A stretch of DNA of 57,717 nucleotides from Terriglobia bacterium (GCA_025363475.1 JANYDS010000030.1:1-57717), one strand, 5' to 3'. Numbered from the stretch's first letter, positions 16,741 to 25,813 are shown. Numbers and translations: made by a program. Notes: generated by a model not told the origin, from the sequence alone.

Positions 16741-16826
16741 ATACTTGCAATTATACTTGGATAGCATCGGCCTCGCAAAACAATTGGACTCAGTCGCACC
16801 GGCACGCTGATCCAAGCTTATAGTCA

Positions 16827-17196
16827 TACGCAATAACCAGAAAATTACCAGACCCGCAAGCCGGATCGAACACCCGTATCTTCGCCATCCGCTTCCGCAG
16901 ATTCAGCAAAGACCGCCCGTTATCCCCCGCCGCCGCCAGTTGCTCCCGCAGATCGTCCAGAAACAGCGGATTCAGCACCTTCAAAATGTTGTTGGGCACA
17001 CTCGTGTAATGCATGCCCAGCGCGCCCCGCTCTTCGTCACCCGCCACCGCCTGAATCATCGACCCGAAAATATCCGGATTAATCTCCCGCCCCCGCAACG
17101 CCCCCGGCATGAAGTAGATAAGTCCGTGCCATCTTCGTGAACCGAGGCACAGAGACACTCCCCGAAAAAAGCCCGCCATCGACGTAAGGAAAACAA
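16827..17196 (-). pseudogene. Fragment of an MmeI-type DNA methyltransferase/restriction enzyme
   Basis: Two frames carry adjacent pieces of the middle of an MmeI/type IIG-like enzyme. PYVDGGLFSG and PRFTKMARTYLLHAG come first, then, after a frameshift near 17095, INPDIFGSMIQ, LGMHYTSVPN and FDPACGSGNFLVIAY. The last contains the SAM-binding motif I. The order and sequence match class I DNA methyltransferases of this type. Both flanks are cut: upstream it meets a ParE remnant, downstream it meets the vapBC promoter region (DYKLGS is not family-like). About 120 of roughly 900 residues remain. Confidence 0.75.
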
Positions 17197-17372
17197 TCAG
17201 CCCACCCCGGCAACCGCGCAGTTGAAAGCGCCCATTGCAGGCATCAAGACGAGTTGGCCGATGGCTTCTTCAAGTGCGTCGAGGAAGCGGGCCGCGACTT
17301 CCGGCAACTCACGGTCCACAAGATAGTACCGAAACTGCCGAAGTATGTCTTCCCGTGCCGCCGTTCTTACTA
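17197..17372 (-). pseudogene. ParE-like toxin, truncated and without start codon
   Basis: Directly after the parD stop, the frame reads RTAARED, then QFRYYLVDRELPEVAARF, LDALEEAIGQLVLMPAMGA, as in RelE/ParE-superfamily toxins of parDE pairs. It then turns into unrelated residues and stops at 17197, so roughly the second half is missing. The codons at the expected start are GTA GTA, and no ATG, GTG or TTG is close by in frame. The toxin is therefore dead while its antitoxin frame remains open. Confidence 0.65.
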
Positions 17373-17648
17373 CAGGATTCCCGCTTCTTTCCGACTGCGG
17401 TGTTTTTTGGCGATTTGGGCCGCTTCCGTCTTCAGAACGCTCCAGAATTCCTTTGTCACCGGGATATCTTTGCCGGAAGTCAGGCCTTCGAGTAGCAGCG
17501 TCTGGAGCCGTGCGTCGTTTTCTTTCGCCTGCGCGTCGCGCAACAGAGTACGGAAATACTCACTAACATTGCCAAAACCATTATCTGCGAGCTGGTGGTC
17601 AACGAAGGCTCTCAGGGATTCTGGAATCGAGATGGTTACGGTGGTCAT
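17370..17648 (-). CDS. parD: ParD-like type II antitoxin
   Basis: The 92-residue protein opens with MTTVTISIPESLRAFVDHQL and continues YFRTLLRDAQ. This is the CC2985-type ParD ribbon-helix-helix family. The C-terminal half, which normally binds ParE, is intact and ends KEAGIL. The toxin that follows is truncated, so this is an orphan antitoxin that could still repress its own promoter or counter a related ParE elsewhere. Confidence 0.75.
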   Translation of the reverse strand: MTTVTISIPESLRAFVDHQLADNGFGNVSEYFRTLLRDAQAKENDARLQTLLLEGLTSGKDIPVTKEFWSVLKTEAAQIAKKHRSRKEAGIL

Positions 17649-17720
17649 TCATTGGCGAGAATAGCAAAACCATTAACTGTTCTCAATAGATGCTAGGCAA
17701 AGTATTGTCGGATCAAAAAC

Positions 17721-17749
17721 ATCCGTGTCAAAATCCGTGTTGATCCGTG
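17721..17749. repeat. Three copies of ATCCGTG
   Basis: ATCCGTG starts at 17721, 17733 and 17743, separated by short TCAA- and TT-type spacers. The stretch 17649-17876 holds no gene; this repeat is its only clear structure. Similar ATCCGTG phrases occur between genes of other GC-rich environmental bacteria to my recollection, so it may be a dispersed short repeat. Confidence 0.45.
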
Positions 17750-17876
17750 ACGCCTCTGACCTTATCAATCACATCCCATCAAAAAATATTTCATCCAACA
17801 AAATAAAGCCCTTACCTCAACCATCACCAGGAATCCACGCAACCCGCCACCATCGCAATGCTATAGCTGGGCCGCC

Positions 17877-18506
17877 ATGTCCACCACTGCTCAGATCACA
17901 GCCAATCGCGAAAACGCCCAAAATTCCACCGGCCCCAAAACCGAAACCGGCAAAAAAACCGCCTCCATGAACGCCTTTCGCCATGGCTTAACCGGCACCC
18001 GCATGATGCTCCAGCCCCACGAGCAGGAAGCCTACACCCGCCTGACCAAAGCCATAAACCGCGACTACGCCCCAAAAACCGAAAGCGAAAGCCAGATGGT
18101 CCAGAAAATCATCGATTGCCACACCCGCCTGAACCGCATAGCCGCCATCGAAAACAACATCCTCAACGTAGGCCTCGTCCGTTACACCAACCCCAACTCC
18201 ACCAACGACGAAGAAACCGAATCCATGGTCGCGCAAGCCGCCGCCTGGGCCGCCGAAGCCAACACCTTCGACAAACTCAGCCGCTACGAAGGACGCCTCT
18301 CCCGCCAGCTCCTTCAATACACAAAAGAGCTCGACCGCATCCAAACCGCCCGCAAAGCAGCCCCAGCCGAACCTCCAGCCAAAAGCCATCACGTTGAAAG
18401 CAAAGCCGCAACCGCCAATTCGGCTTCGTTTCGCCAAACGCCGATCATTCCCGACCACATCCCCAATTCCGAACCCGCCGCACCAGCAGCCGGAGCGCTA
18501 AACTAA
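17877..18506 (+). CDS. ANR-NA-STGP motif protein of unknown function
   Basis: The 209-residue protein carries the N-terminal motif ANRENAQNSTGPKTETGK, followed by NAFRHGLTG. This is a recurrent, often multicopy signature in acidobacteria and other soil bacteria, recalled without a known function. The middle (about 45-165) is helical and charged, with LSRYEGRLSRQL. The C-terminal 45 residues are Ala-, Pro- and Ser-rich and look disordered. The gene sits at the right edge of the decayed toxin/restriction region. Eight bases separate it from the next gene. No enzymatic motif was seen. Confidence 0.6.
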   Translation: MSTTAQITANRENAQNSTGPKTETGKKTASMNAFRHGLTGTRMMLQPHEQEAYTRLTKAINRDYAPKTESESQMVQKIIDCHTRLNRIAAIENNILNVGLVRYTNPNSTNDEETESMVAQAAAWAAEANTFDKLSRYEGRLSRQLLQYTKELDRIQTARKAAPAEPPAKSHHVESKAATANSASFRQTPIIPDHIPNSEPAAPAAGALN

Positions 18507-18514
18507 AGAAACCC

Positions 18515-19714
18515 ATGCAGACCCGCAGAATCTTCATCGGCAATGTGGCCACCGGCCTCGCCGGAAGTCTGGCTACCGGAAGCCTCCTGGGCGCCAGCAC
18601 CCCACTCCGTTTCGGCATGATCGGCATCGGCGAACGAGGCACCCAACTAGCCCGCGAAGCCCTCGCTTGCCCCGACACAAACCTCGTAGCCATCGCCGAT
18701 ATTTATTCCCGCCGCCGCGAAGAAGCCAAAACCCTCGCGCCGCAGGCAAAGCTCTATACCGATTACCACCACCTCCTCGAAGACCCCGCCATTGACGCCG
18801 TCTTCATCGCCACCCCGCAGCACCTCCACGCCGCATGTTTCACTGCAGCCATGCAAGCGGGCAAACACGTCTACATCGAAAAGGCTCTGGCCTTCACTGC
18901 GGACGAAGCGAAACTCATGCGCGCCGCATTTCATAGCAGCAACAAGCGCATCGTTCAGGTGGGCCACCAGCATTGCTCCTCCGGCCACGTTGCCGACGCC
19001 ACCAACTACCTCACCAGCGGCAGCCTCGGCCACGTCACCGCGATTCGCGCCCACATGTACCGCAACACCCCCCACGGCAAGCCCCAGTGGACCCGTCCCG
19101 TCTACCCCGACATGACCCCCGATCAGCTCGACTGGAACGCTTTCCTCGGCCCCGCCCCCGCCCGCGATTTCGACGCCGACCGTTACATCAACTGGCGTCT
19201 TTTTTCCGATTATTCCGGCGGCAACGTCCACGAAAATATGTCCCACCAGCTTGCCTTCTGGTACAAAGTCGGGGCCATGCAAATCCCGCGGACAGTTACA
19301 ATGACCGGCGACCTTTACCGCTGGAAAGACGGCCGCGAAGTTCCCGACACCATCACCGTTTCCATGTCGCATGACGAAGAGGTTCATTTCTCCTGGGACT
19401 CCGGTTTCGGCAATAACCACCTCGGTATCACCGAAGAGGTTCTCGGCACCGACGGAACCATTCTCCGCGGCCAGCAAATCCGCTACCAGCCGCAGAAAGT
19501 GAACCGTCCCGAAGGCGCCGAAATCATGGGTCAGACCCCCACCGCCCCGCGCGCCCATGTGCAGAATTTCTTCGACTGCGTGCGTACCGGCCATGAACCG
19601 AACTGCCCGTTTGACGTCGGCTACCGCGTCTCCGTCACCTGCGCCATGGCCCTCGAAAGTTACCGCCTCGCCCGCACCGTTTATTGGGATTCCGCCACAG
19701 AAGAGCTGGTCTGA
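18515..19714 (+). CDS. Gfo/Idh/MocA-family oxidoreductase with twin-arginine leader
   Basis: The 399-residue protein starts MQTRRIFIGN, a twin-arginine type leader with a hydrophobic stretch, implying folded export with its NAD(P) cofactor. The Rossmann motif FGMIGIGERG is at about 32-41, and EKALAFT near 115 corresponds to the EKP motif. Members oxidise, reduce or hydrolyse sugars and cyclitols. Here the GGNVHENMSHQ stretch in the C-terminal domain is typical of the secreted acidobacterial/planctomycete group. It is followed two bases later by the polysaccharide deacetylase, suggesting joint action on an external glycan. Substrate unknown. Confidence 0.85.
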   Translation: MQTRRIFIGNVATGLAGSLATGSLLGASTPLRFGMIGIGERGTQLAREALACPDTNLVAIADIYSRRREEAKTLAPQAKLYTDYHHLLEDPAIDAVFIATPQHLHAACFTAAMQAGKHVYIEKALAFTADEAKLMRAAFHSSNKRIVQVGHQHCSSGHVADATNYLTSGSLGHVTAIRAHMYRNTPHGKPQWTRPVYPDMTPDQLDWNAFLGPAPARDFDADRYINWRLFSDYSGGNVHENMSHQLAFWYKVGAMQIPRTVTMTGDLYRWKDGREVPDTITVSMSHDEEVHFSWDSGFGNNHLGITEEVLGTDGTILRGQQIRYQPQKVNRPEGAEIMGQTPTAPRAHVQNFFDCVRTGHEPNCPFDVGYRVSVTCAMALESYRLARTVYWDSATEELV

Positions 19715-19716
19715 TC

Positions 19717-20415
19717 ATGCGCCCCGTCCCCGCCGCAATTTCACTTGCGGGCACTGCAATCGGGTGCATGGCGTGGGCGGTGCGCGGACGTTCTTCGGAT
19801 GTCTTTGCGCCTTCAGTATGGCGCGGCAAAAAAGGCCGCAACGCCATCGCGCTCACGTTCGATGACGGACCAGGTCCCGGCACTGCCGACATCCTCGAAA
19901 TTCTTGACCGCCACCACGCCAAAGCAACGTTCTTCCAGTGTGGCGAAAATGTGCAACGCGCCCCGCAATTGAGCCGTATGGTGTCTGAGGCGGGACACGA
20001 AATCGGCAACCACTCCCACACCCATTCCAATTGTGCCCTGCGCAGCGCGGAGTTCATCATGAGCGATTTCGCGCGCGCTCAACAGGCAATCGCGGATGCC
20101 ACCGGCAAATTTCCCGCGCTGGTGCGTGCCCCGTTCGGAGTCCGCTGGTTTGGCTTCCGTGAAATGCAGCAGGCACTCAATCTCCACGGCGTCATGTGGA
20201 CCGTCATCGGCCGCGACTGGAAATTGCCCGCCAACGAAATCTCAAAGCGTGTGACCGAAACCGTGAGTGACGGTGCCATCATCTGCCTGCATGACGGACG
20301 AGGCCTTACGCCCAACCCGGACATCTCATCCACCACCGGCGCACTGCGCCAGATCATTCCCGCCCTGCTCGACCGCGGCTATCATTTCGAAACCGTATCG
20401 CAAATTCTTATATGA
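19717..20415 (+). CDS. Polysaccharide deacetylase (NodB domain)
   Basis: The protein has 232 residues from ATG at 19717, two bases after the upstream stop. An N-terminal hydrophobic segment precedes the NodB fold. TFDDGPGPG holds the metal and base aspartates, HEIGNHSHTH the two metal histidines, RAPFG motif 3 and ICLHDG the last catalytic His. All key residues are present. It removes N- or O-acetyl groups from a glycan, probably on the outer side of the inner membrane. Its stop overlaps the acyl carrier protein start as ATGA, an unusual partner for a deacetylase. Confidence 0.88.
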   Translation: MRPVPAAISLAGTAIGCMAWAVRGRSSDVFAPSVWRGKKGRNAIALTFDDGPGPGTADILEILDRHHAKATFFQCGENVQRAPQLSRMVSEAGHEIGNHSHTHSNCALRSAEFIMSDFARAQQAIADATGKFPALVRAPFGVRWFGFREMQQALNLHGVMWTVIGRDWKLPANEISKRVTETVSDGAIICLHDGRGLTPNPDISSTTGALRQIIPALLDRGYHFETVSQILI

Positions 20416-20657
20416 CAGACGAAGAACTGGTGACGAAAGTCCTCGCGATCATCGCCGAGGTGCAACGTAAAAAACCCGAAGAAGTGAAAATCGACAGCAC
20501 CTTCGAAGAGCTCGGCATCGATTCCATGGATGGCGTCAACATCATCTTCTCCCTCGAAAGTGAATTCAACATCAGCGTGCCCGATGAAGAAGTGAAGACC
20601 ATCAAAAGCATCAAAGATATGGTGGCTGGTGTTCGCCGTTTGACATGCCTCGCGTAG
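20412..20657 (+). CDS. Acyl carrier protein
   Basis: This 81-residue four-helix carrier has its phosphopantetheine site at Ser38 in GIDSMDG, where most carriers have DSL. Helix II (SLESEFNISVPDEE) is acidic as required for binding partner enzymes. It is coupled to the deacetylase by an ATGA overlap and overlaps the following ketosynthase by 13 bp. This is a pathway-specific carrier rather than the housekeeping AcpP, judged by context and by the divergent Ser motif. Confidence 0.88.
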   Translation: MTDEELVTKVLAIIAEVQRKKPEEVKIDSTFEELGIDSMDGVNIIFSLESEFNISVPDEEVKTIKSIKDMVAGVRRLTCLA

Positions 20658-21856
20658 TCATCACCGGCACCGGCGTCATCAGCGCCCTCGGAGCCAATCG
20701 CGTCGCCTTCGAAACCAGCCTGCGCGAAGGCCATCCAGGCATTGCCAGGCTCACCAATCCCGCCTGCCAGGAACTCCGCTTCCAGAACGCTGCTGAAGTA
20801 CAGGGCTTCAATCCCGAAGACCACTTCGCCCTCAAAGAAGCCGACATGATGGACCGCTTCTCCCAGTTCGCCGTAGTAGCCGCCCGCGAAGCGGTTATCC
20901 AAAGCGGCATTCAATGGAATGACGAACTGCGCGAGAACGCCGCCATCATCACTGGCTCCTGCGTAGGCGGCAAGAACACCGAGGACCGTGGTTTCCATGA
21001 CGTCTACAAACTCGGCAAACCGCGCGTTCACCCGATGACCATTCCCATGACGATGGTCAACGCGGGGGCCAGCGCCATCTCGGTTGATCTCGGCATCACC
21101 GGCCCCGTCTTCACCATTTCGACAGCCTGCGCATCATCCGCCCACGCCATCGGGCAGGCGTTCGCCATGATCCGTTCCGGCCAGTGTGACATGGCCGTTA
21201 CCGGTGGCAGTGAAGCGCCGCTCAGCTTCGGAATCTTGAAAGCGTGGGAGGCAATGCGTGTCGTCGCGCCAGAAATTTGCCGCCCGTTTTCACGTTCCCG
21301 CACGGGCATGATCCTCGGCGAAGGTGCGGCCATGTTTGTCATCGAATCCCTTGACCATGCACTCGCGCGAGGTGCAAACCCCATAGCGGAAATTGTCGGC
21401 TTTGGAATGTCCAGCGACGCCCGCCACATCACGCAACCCTCGGCGGAAGGCGCGGCCAAAGCCATCACGCGGGCGTTGAAAGATGCGGGTATTGATGCGG
21501 ATCAGGTGGGCTACGTGAACGCCCACGGCACCGGAACTTCAGTCAATGACGTGACCGAAACCCGCGCCCTGCATCTGGCGTTTGGCGATTACGCCCGCAG
21601 GCTCGCGGTGTCCTCCACCAAAGCCATGCACGGCCATACCTTAGGCGCAGCCGGTGCCATGGAAGCTGCCGCCACCGTGATAGCGTTGACTACCGGCATC
21701 CTGCCCCCCACGATTAACTACGACGAACCGGACCCGGATTGCGACCTCGACTACATCCCCAACATCGCCCGCGAAGCCCGAATGGAATACGCGATCTCCA
21801 ATTCGTTTGCGTTTGGCGGACTCAACGCCGTACTCGCATTCCGTGCCTTCGCCTGA
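20645..21856 (+). CDS. Beta-ketoacyl-ACP synthase (FabF/KAS II-like)
   Basis: The 403-residue condensing enzyme carries the full Cys-His-His triad: Cys162 in STACASSAHA, His in NAHGTGTS (near 298) and His in MHGHTLGA (near 333). It starts at PRVVITGTGVIS without a leader, so it is cytosolic. It condenses malonyl-ACP with an acyl primer, presumably on the carrier encoded just upstream. No ketoreductase or dehydratase is close by, so extension would need the general fatty-acid enzymes. It could build a special lipid or polyketide. The deacetylase and oxidoreductase hint at a glycolipid. Confidence 0.88.
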   Translation: MPRVVITGTGVISALGANRVAFETSLREGHPGIARLTNPACQELRFQNAAEVQGFNPEDHFALKEADMMDRFSQFAVVAAREAVIQSGIQWNDELRENAAIITGSCVGGKNTEDRGFHDVYKLGKPRVHPMTIPMTMVNAGASAISVDLGITGPVFTISTACASSAHAIGQAFAMIRSGQCDMAVTGGSEAPLSFGILKAWEAMRVVAPEICRPFSRSRTGMILGEGAAMFVIESLDHALARGANPIAEIVGFGMSSDARHITQPSAEGAAKAITRALKDAGIDADQVGYVNAHGTGTSVNDVTETRALHLAFGDYARRLAVSSTKAMHGHTLGAAGAMEAAATVIALTTGILPPTINYDEPDPDCDLDYIPNIAREARMEYAISNSFAFGGLNAVLAFRAFA

Positions 21857-21896
21857 CTTGACTAAAGACCCTCCCGTGTTCCGCCGATAGAGGAAC

Positions 21897-23388
21897 ATGG
21901 TCTGGCGCGTATGCTTTCTCGCACTGCTGATGACACTTCTTTCAGCCGCCCGGAAAATCCACCTGAAGACGCGCACGCTTTCTGCAGCGTCCACAGTCGG
22001 ATCACTTACAGGGCCGCTGCAAGCTCGCTCGCAGCGGCCCGTTCATCGCCTTGTCGTGTTCGATCATCCGCCAGGAACGGAGGATAGTGCAGACCTTATG
22101 GAAGCAGGCTTAAAGATCACCGCCATCCTGCCCGATAACGCGGTGATGGTCTATGGAATCGCGCCGCCCGGCTCCCTCGCGCTCAGCCCGGCCCTCAGTG
22201 CTTCAGCAGAAACGCAGTAGGTGATTGTCGAGTGCCACGCCGATGTGCCGCTTGCCAATCATTTGCTGATGACCGCCACCAGAGCCGATCTTCTCGCCCT
22301 CGTCGCCCGCGACGAAGTAGCCTGCATCTTCCCCGCAGACCCGCGCCTTCTCACGGATGCAATGATCCCGTGCGCAGGCATGCTCACCATCGCCGGCCCG
22401 GTTCCGCAGTACGCTGCGACCGTCCATGGCTGGAACCTCGACCCCGACCATGTCGCCCGCCTGCACTACAGCCTCGGTGCTATCGATGACACCTCGCAGC
22501 GCGAAATCCTCCGTGCTTTGAATGAATGGTCCAGCCACACCAGCATCGTCTTTGACGCAGCGACCAGTCCTGCCGGACCCCACACCATCCAGATCAAGTT
22601 CGCCCGTGGTTCACACGGCGACGCGTACCCGTTCCGTTCCACTGCTACTCTTGCCCACACGTTCTATCCCGTGCCGGTGAACGCCGAACCCATGGCCGGA
22701 CACATGCACCTCAACGCAGATGAAAACTGGAACGCAGGGACAGGCTTCGATCTCTACAGCGTGGCTCTTCACGAAGCGGGACACGCCATCGGCCTCGGGC
22801 ATTCTGACCAGCCGGGAGACGTCCAACCCACTCCAGTTGACGATCAACCCTGCTGCCCCGACCAGCCAGACCGATACAACGTCCATCAGCGGCACCCTCG
22901 CCGGTGGCGTCGCCCCCATGGGCATGCAGTGGCAAACCGATCACGCCCATAGCGGCACCGTGACACCCGGCCCCGCCGGTACCTGGAACGTAACCGGAAT
23001 TCCCCTCGCGACGGGGACCAGCACCATCACCGTCTCAATCTTCGATTCAGCCCATCAGACCGTGACCCAGAGCGCAGTGATCACACGCGTGCAGTCCGCC
23101 CCGGTTTCCGGCAGTCCACCAATTGCCATCCGGCTAAGCTCGCCAGCCTCACCCGTCTTCTCAACGAACAACTCCACGATCGCTCTCTCCGGTACCGCCA
23201 CAGGCGGCGCAAGGGTGAGTCAGATAGTGTGGCAAACCTCAGCCGGAATCACCAGTACGGCCACGGGAACTGGCCCGTGCGTCGCCACGGGAGTTCCCCT
23301 CATGACCGGCACCAACACAATAATCGTGCGGGCCATCGACGCCAAAGGAGCCAACGCCTGGCTCTCTTTGGTGGTCGTCCGCCATTAG
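21897..23388 (+). pseudogene. Matrixin-type (M10) metalloprotease with Ig-like tail, broken
   Basis: Codons 21897-22217 encode a signal peptide and a prodomain-like region (HLKTRTL, HRLVVFDH). A TAG at 22218-22220 interrupts the frame, which then continues with the protease domain. The zinc motif HEAGHAIGLGH is intact. After SDQPGDV (near 22820) the expected Met-turn and helix are absent and the frame shifts to NPLQLTINPAAPTSQT, which runs into an Ig-like tail ending LSLVVVRH. So one nonsense codon and one deletion with frameshift inactivate it. A perfect 10-bp inverted repeat (22011-22020/22031-22040) lies in the prodomain. Confidence 0.7.
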
Positions 23389-23437
23389 CCTTTTCGCCCA
23401 TTCATGCTAACGTAGTCCCGAGGCAAAGAAAAGGCGA

Positions 23438-25813
23438 ATGTCAGAAACGCTCTCGCTCGGCATTCCCGAGTTGTCCGCAATCTCGAAACGTGGCGATGCC
23501 AGCCCGGTGCTGGACAAATTTGAACGGCTCGCCCGTGATCCCGAAAGTCCCATCCGCGCCATGCGCCGCACCCCTGCACGCCCCGCCGAATACTCCGAGT
23601 TTCCTAATGCGATCAACGCCGACCTCCGGGCCGTATTCGCGAAGCGCGGTATCGAAAAGCTCTACACCCATCAGGCCGAAGCCTGGCAAACCCTCAGTGA
23701 CGGCAAAAATGCTGTAGTCGTCACCCCCACCGCCAGCGGCAAAACGCTTTGCTACAACCTGCCAGTCCTGAACCGCCTCATTGACGAACCCGGCGCCCGC
23801 GCACTCTACCTCTTCCCCACTAAAGCTCTCTCCGAAGACCAGTTGGAAGAACTGCATGGCCTGATCGAAGCCATGGGTTCCAATCTTTGCGCCTTTACCT
23901 ATGATGGCGACACGCCGCAGGATGCGCGCCGGGCCATCCGCCAGCGGGCCAACATCGTCCTGACCAACCCGGACATGCTCCACACCGGCATCCTGCCCCA
24001 CCACACCAAGTGGGCGAAGCTCTTCGAAAACCTCCGCTATATCGTCATCGACGAACTGCACTGCTACCGCGGCGTCTACGGTTCCCACCTCGCCAACATC
24101 ATGCGGCGGCTCAAACGCCTCTGTGAATTCTACGGCTCCAAGCCTCAGTTCATCGCCTGTTCAGCCACCATCGCCAACCCAAAGGAACTGGCCGAATCCC
24201 TCATCGAAGCGCCCTTCGAACTCATCAATACAAACGGAGCCCCGGCAGGCGAAAAGGTCTTCATCTGCTACAACCCGCCGGTAGTGAACCGGCAACTGGG
24301 TATACGCCGCAGCTACATCAATGAAACGCGCCGCATCGCCCTTGAACTGCTCGATTGCCACCAGCAAACCTTGGTTTTTGCCAACAACCGCCTCGCGACC
24401 GAGATCCTGGTTACGTACCTCAAAGACGCGTGCGACAAAGGCCGCCTGCCCACCGAATCCGTGCGGGGTTATCGGGGTGGCTACCTGCCGCGCGAACGCC
24501 GCGAAATCGAGAAGCGCTTGCGTTCCGGTGAGATCCGCGCCGTGGTCGCCACCAACGCCCTCGAACTAGGAATAGATGTAGGCTCGCTCGACGCCGTTGT
24601 AATGGCCGGATACCCCGGAACCATCGCCTCCACATGGCAGCGCGCCGGACGTGCGGGCCGTCGCAACACGGCTTCCGTCGCCGTTCTCGTTGCATCCAGC
24701 GCGCCCGTTGACCAGTACGTGATTGAGCATCCGGAGTACCTGTTCGAAGGCTCTCCCGAACATGCCTACGTAAACCCCGACAACCTCGAAGTCCTGCTCA
24801 GCCACATCAAATGCGCAGCGTTCGAACTGCCCCTGCGCGACAACGAAACTTTCGGCCCGCACCAGACCGGCGACCTCTGTACTTTCCTCTCAGAAGCCGG
24901 CTTCCTGCATCAGTCCGGCAGCGCATGGCACTGGACCTCAGACAGCTACCCCGCCGACGCTGTCAGCCTGCGATCCGTGTCCAGCGATAACTTTGTCGTG
25001 GTCGATATCACCGGCGACGCCCGCATCATCGGCGAAGTATCCTTCACCGCTGCGCTGACTACGCTGCATGAAAAAGCCATCTACCTGCACGAAGCTAAAC
25101 AATTCCACGTCGAGCGCTTTGATTACAAAGAGCGCAAGGCCTTCGTCAAGCGAGTCGAGAGCGATTACTACACCGATGCCATCGACTATACGCAGGTAAA
25201 GACTCTGCGCGAATTCGAGTCCGCGCCCTGCAACGCCGGTGTCGATCAGGTGCATGGCGATGTCCGCGTCAACCGGCAAATCGTAGGCTTCAAAAAGATC
25301 AAGTTCTATACCGGCGAAAACGTGGGGGCAGGGAATCTCTCCATGCCCGAGCAGGAAATGCACACCACCGCTTTCTGGTTGCATTTCCCCGACGCGTTTC
25401 TCAAGGACTTCGAACCGTACACCCCCTCTGAAATACAGAACGGGCTGACCGGCCTCGGCAGCGCCTTCCGCACCATCGCCTCGCTGCTGCTGATGTGTGA
25501 TCCGCGCGACCTGGGCGTGGCGCTCACAGAGAATATCGCGGGCAGCCTGCTCGCGTGGGAACCGAATCTCTATCTATATGACAGCTACGCCGGTGGGGTG
25601 GGCCTGAGTGCGCCTCTTTACCGTTTGTCGGGCGAGTTAATGCGCCAGACCCGTGAGCTGGTTGAAGGGTGCGCTTGTGACACGGGCTGCCCGGCCTGCG
25701 TCGGCCCTGCCGGTGAGACCGGCGAACGCGGCAAAAAAGTGGCACAGGCGGTCCTTTTACGCCTTACCAATTCTGCACTTTCCGGGTCCCAAAATGGGAT
25801 CGTACGGGATTGA
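23438..25813 (+). CDS. YprA/MrfA-like superfamily 2 DNA helicase with DUF1998-type C-terminus
   Basis: The 791-residue protein has helicase motif I TPTASGKT (Lys102), a DELH box in motif II, motif III SATIANP, and motif VI QRAGRAGR near 405. The C-terminal region ends with a four-Cys zinc site, C-x-C-x3-CPAC. This layout matches MrfA/YprA helicases, which unwind DNA 3' to 5' and in Bacillus act in repair of crosslinks and alkylation damage together with MrfB. No MrfB-like exonuclease is adjacent. It stands alone on its strand. Confidence 0.88.
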   Translation: MSETLSLGIPELSAISKRGDASPVLDKFERLARDPESPIRAMRRTPARPAEYSEFPNAINADLRAVFAKRGIEKLYTHQAEAWQTLSDGKNAVVVTPTASGKTLCYNLPVLNRLIDEPGARALYLFPTKALSEDQLEELHGLIEAMGSNLCAFTYDGDTPQDARRAIRQRANIVLTNPDMLHTGILPHHTKWAKLFENLRYIVIDELHCYRGVYGSHLANIMRRLKRLCEFYGSKPQFIACSATIANPKELAESLIEAPFELINTNGAPAGEKVFICYNPPVVNRQLGIRRSYINETRRIALELLDCHQQTLVFANNRLATEILVTYLKDACDKGRLPTESVRGYRGGYLPRERREIEKRLRSGEIRAVVATNALELGIDVGSLDAVVMAGYPGTIASTWQRAGRAGRRNTASVAVLVASSAPVDQYVIEHPEYLFEGSPEHAYVNPDNLEVLLSHIKCAAFELPLRDNETFGPHQTGDLCTFLSEAGFLHQSGSAWHWTSDSYPADAVSLRSVSSDNFVVVDITGDARIIGEVSFTAALTTLHEKAIYLHEAKQFHVERFDYKERKAFVKRVESDYYTDAIDYTQVKTLREFESAPCNAGVDQVHGDVRVNRQIVGFKKIKFYTGENVGAGNLSMPEQEMHTTAFWLHFPDAFLKDFEPYTPSEIQNGLTGLGSAFRTIASLLLMCDPRDLGVALTENIAGSLLAWEPNLYLYDSYAGGVGLSAPLYRLSGELMRQTRELVEGCACDTGCPACVGPAGETGERGKKVAQAVLLRLTNSALSGSQNGIVRD

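Noticed and set aside
18647-19594. A 315-codon minus-strand frame
   Set aside because: It is antisense to the Gfo/Idh/MocA gene and Gly/Val-rich, as expected for a shadow in GC-rich DNA.
22011-22040. A perfect 10-bp inverted repeat as a terminator
   Set aside because: It lies within the coding part of the matrixin pseudogene, has a 10-base loop and no T-run.
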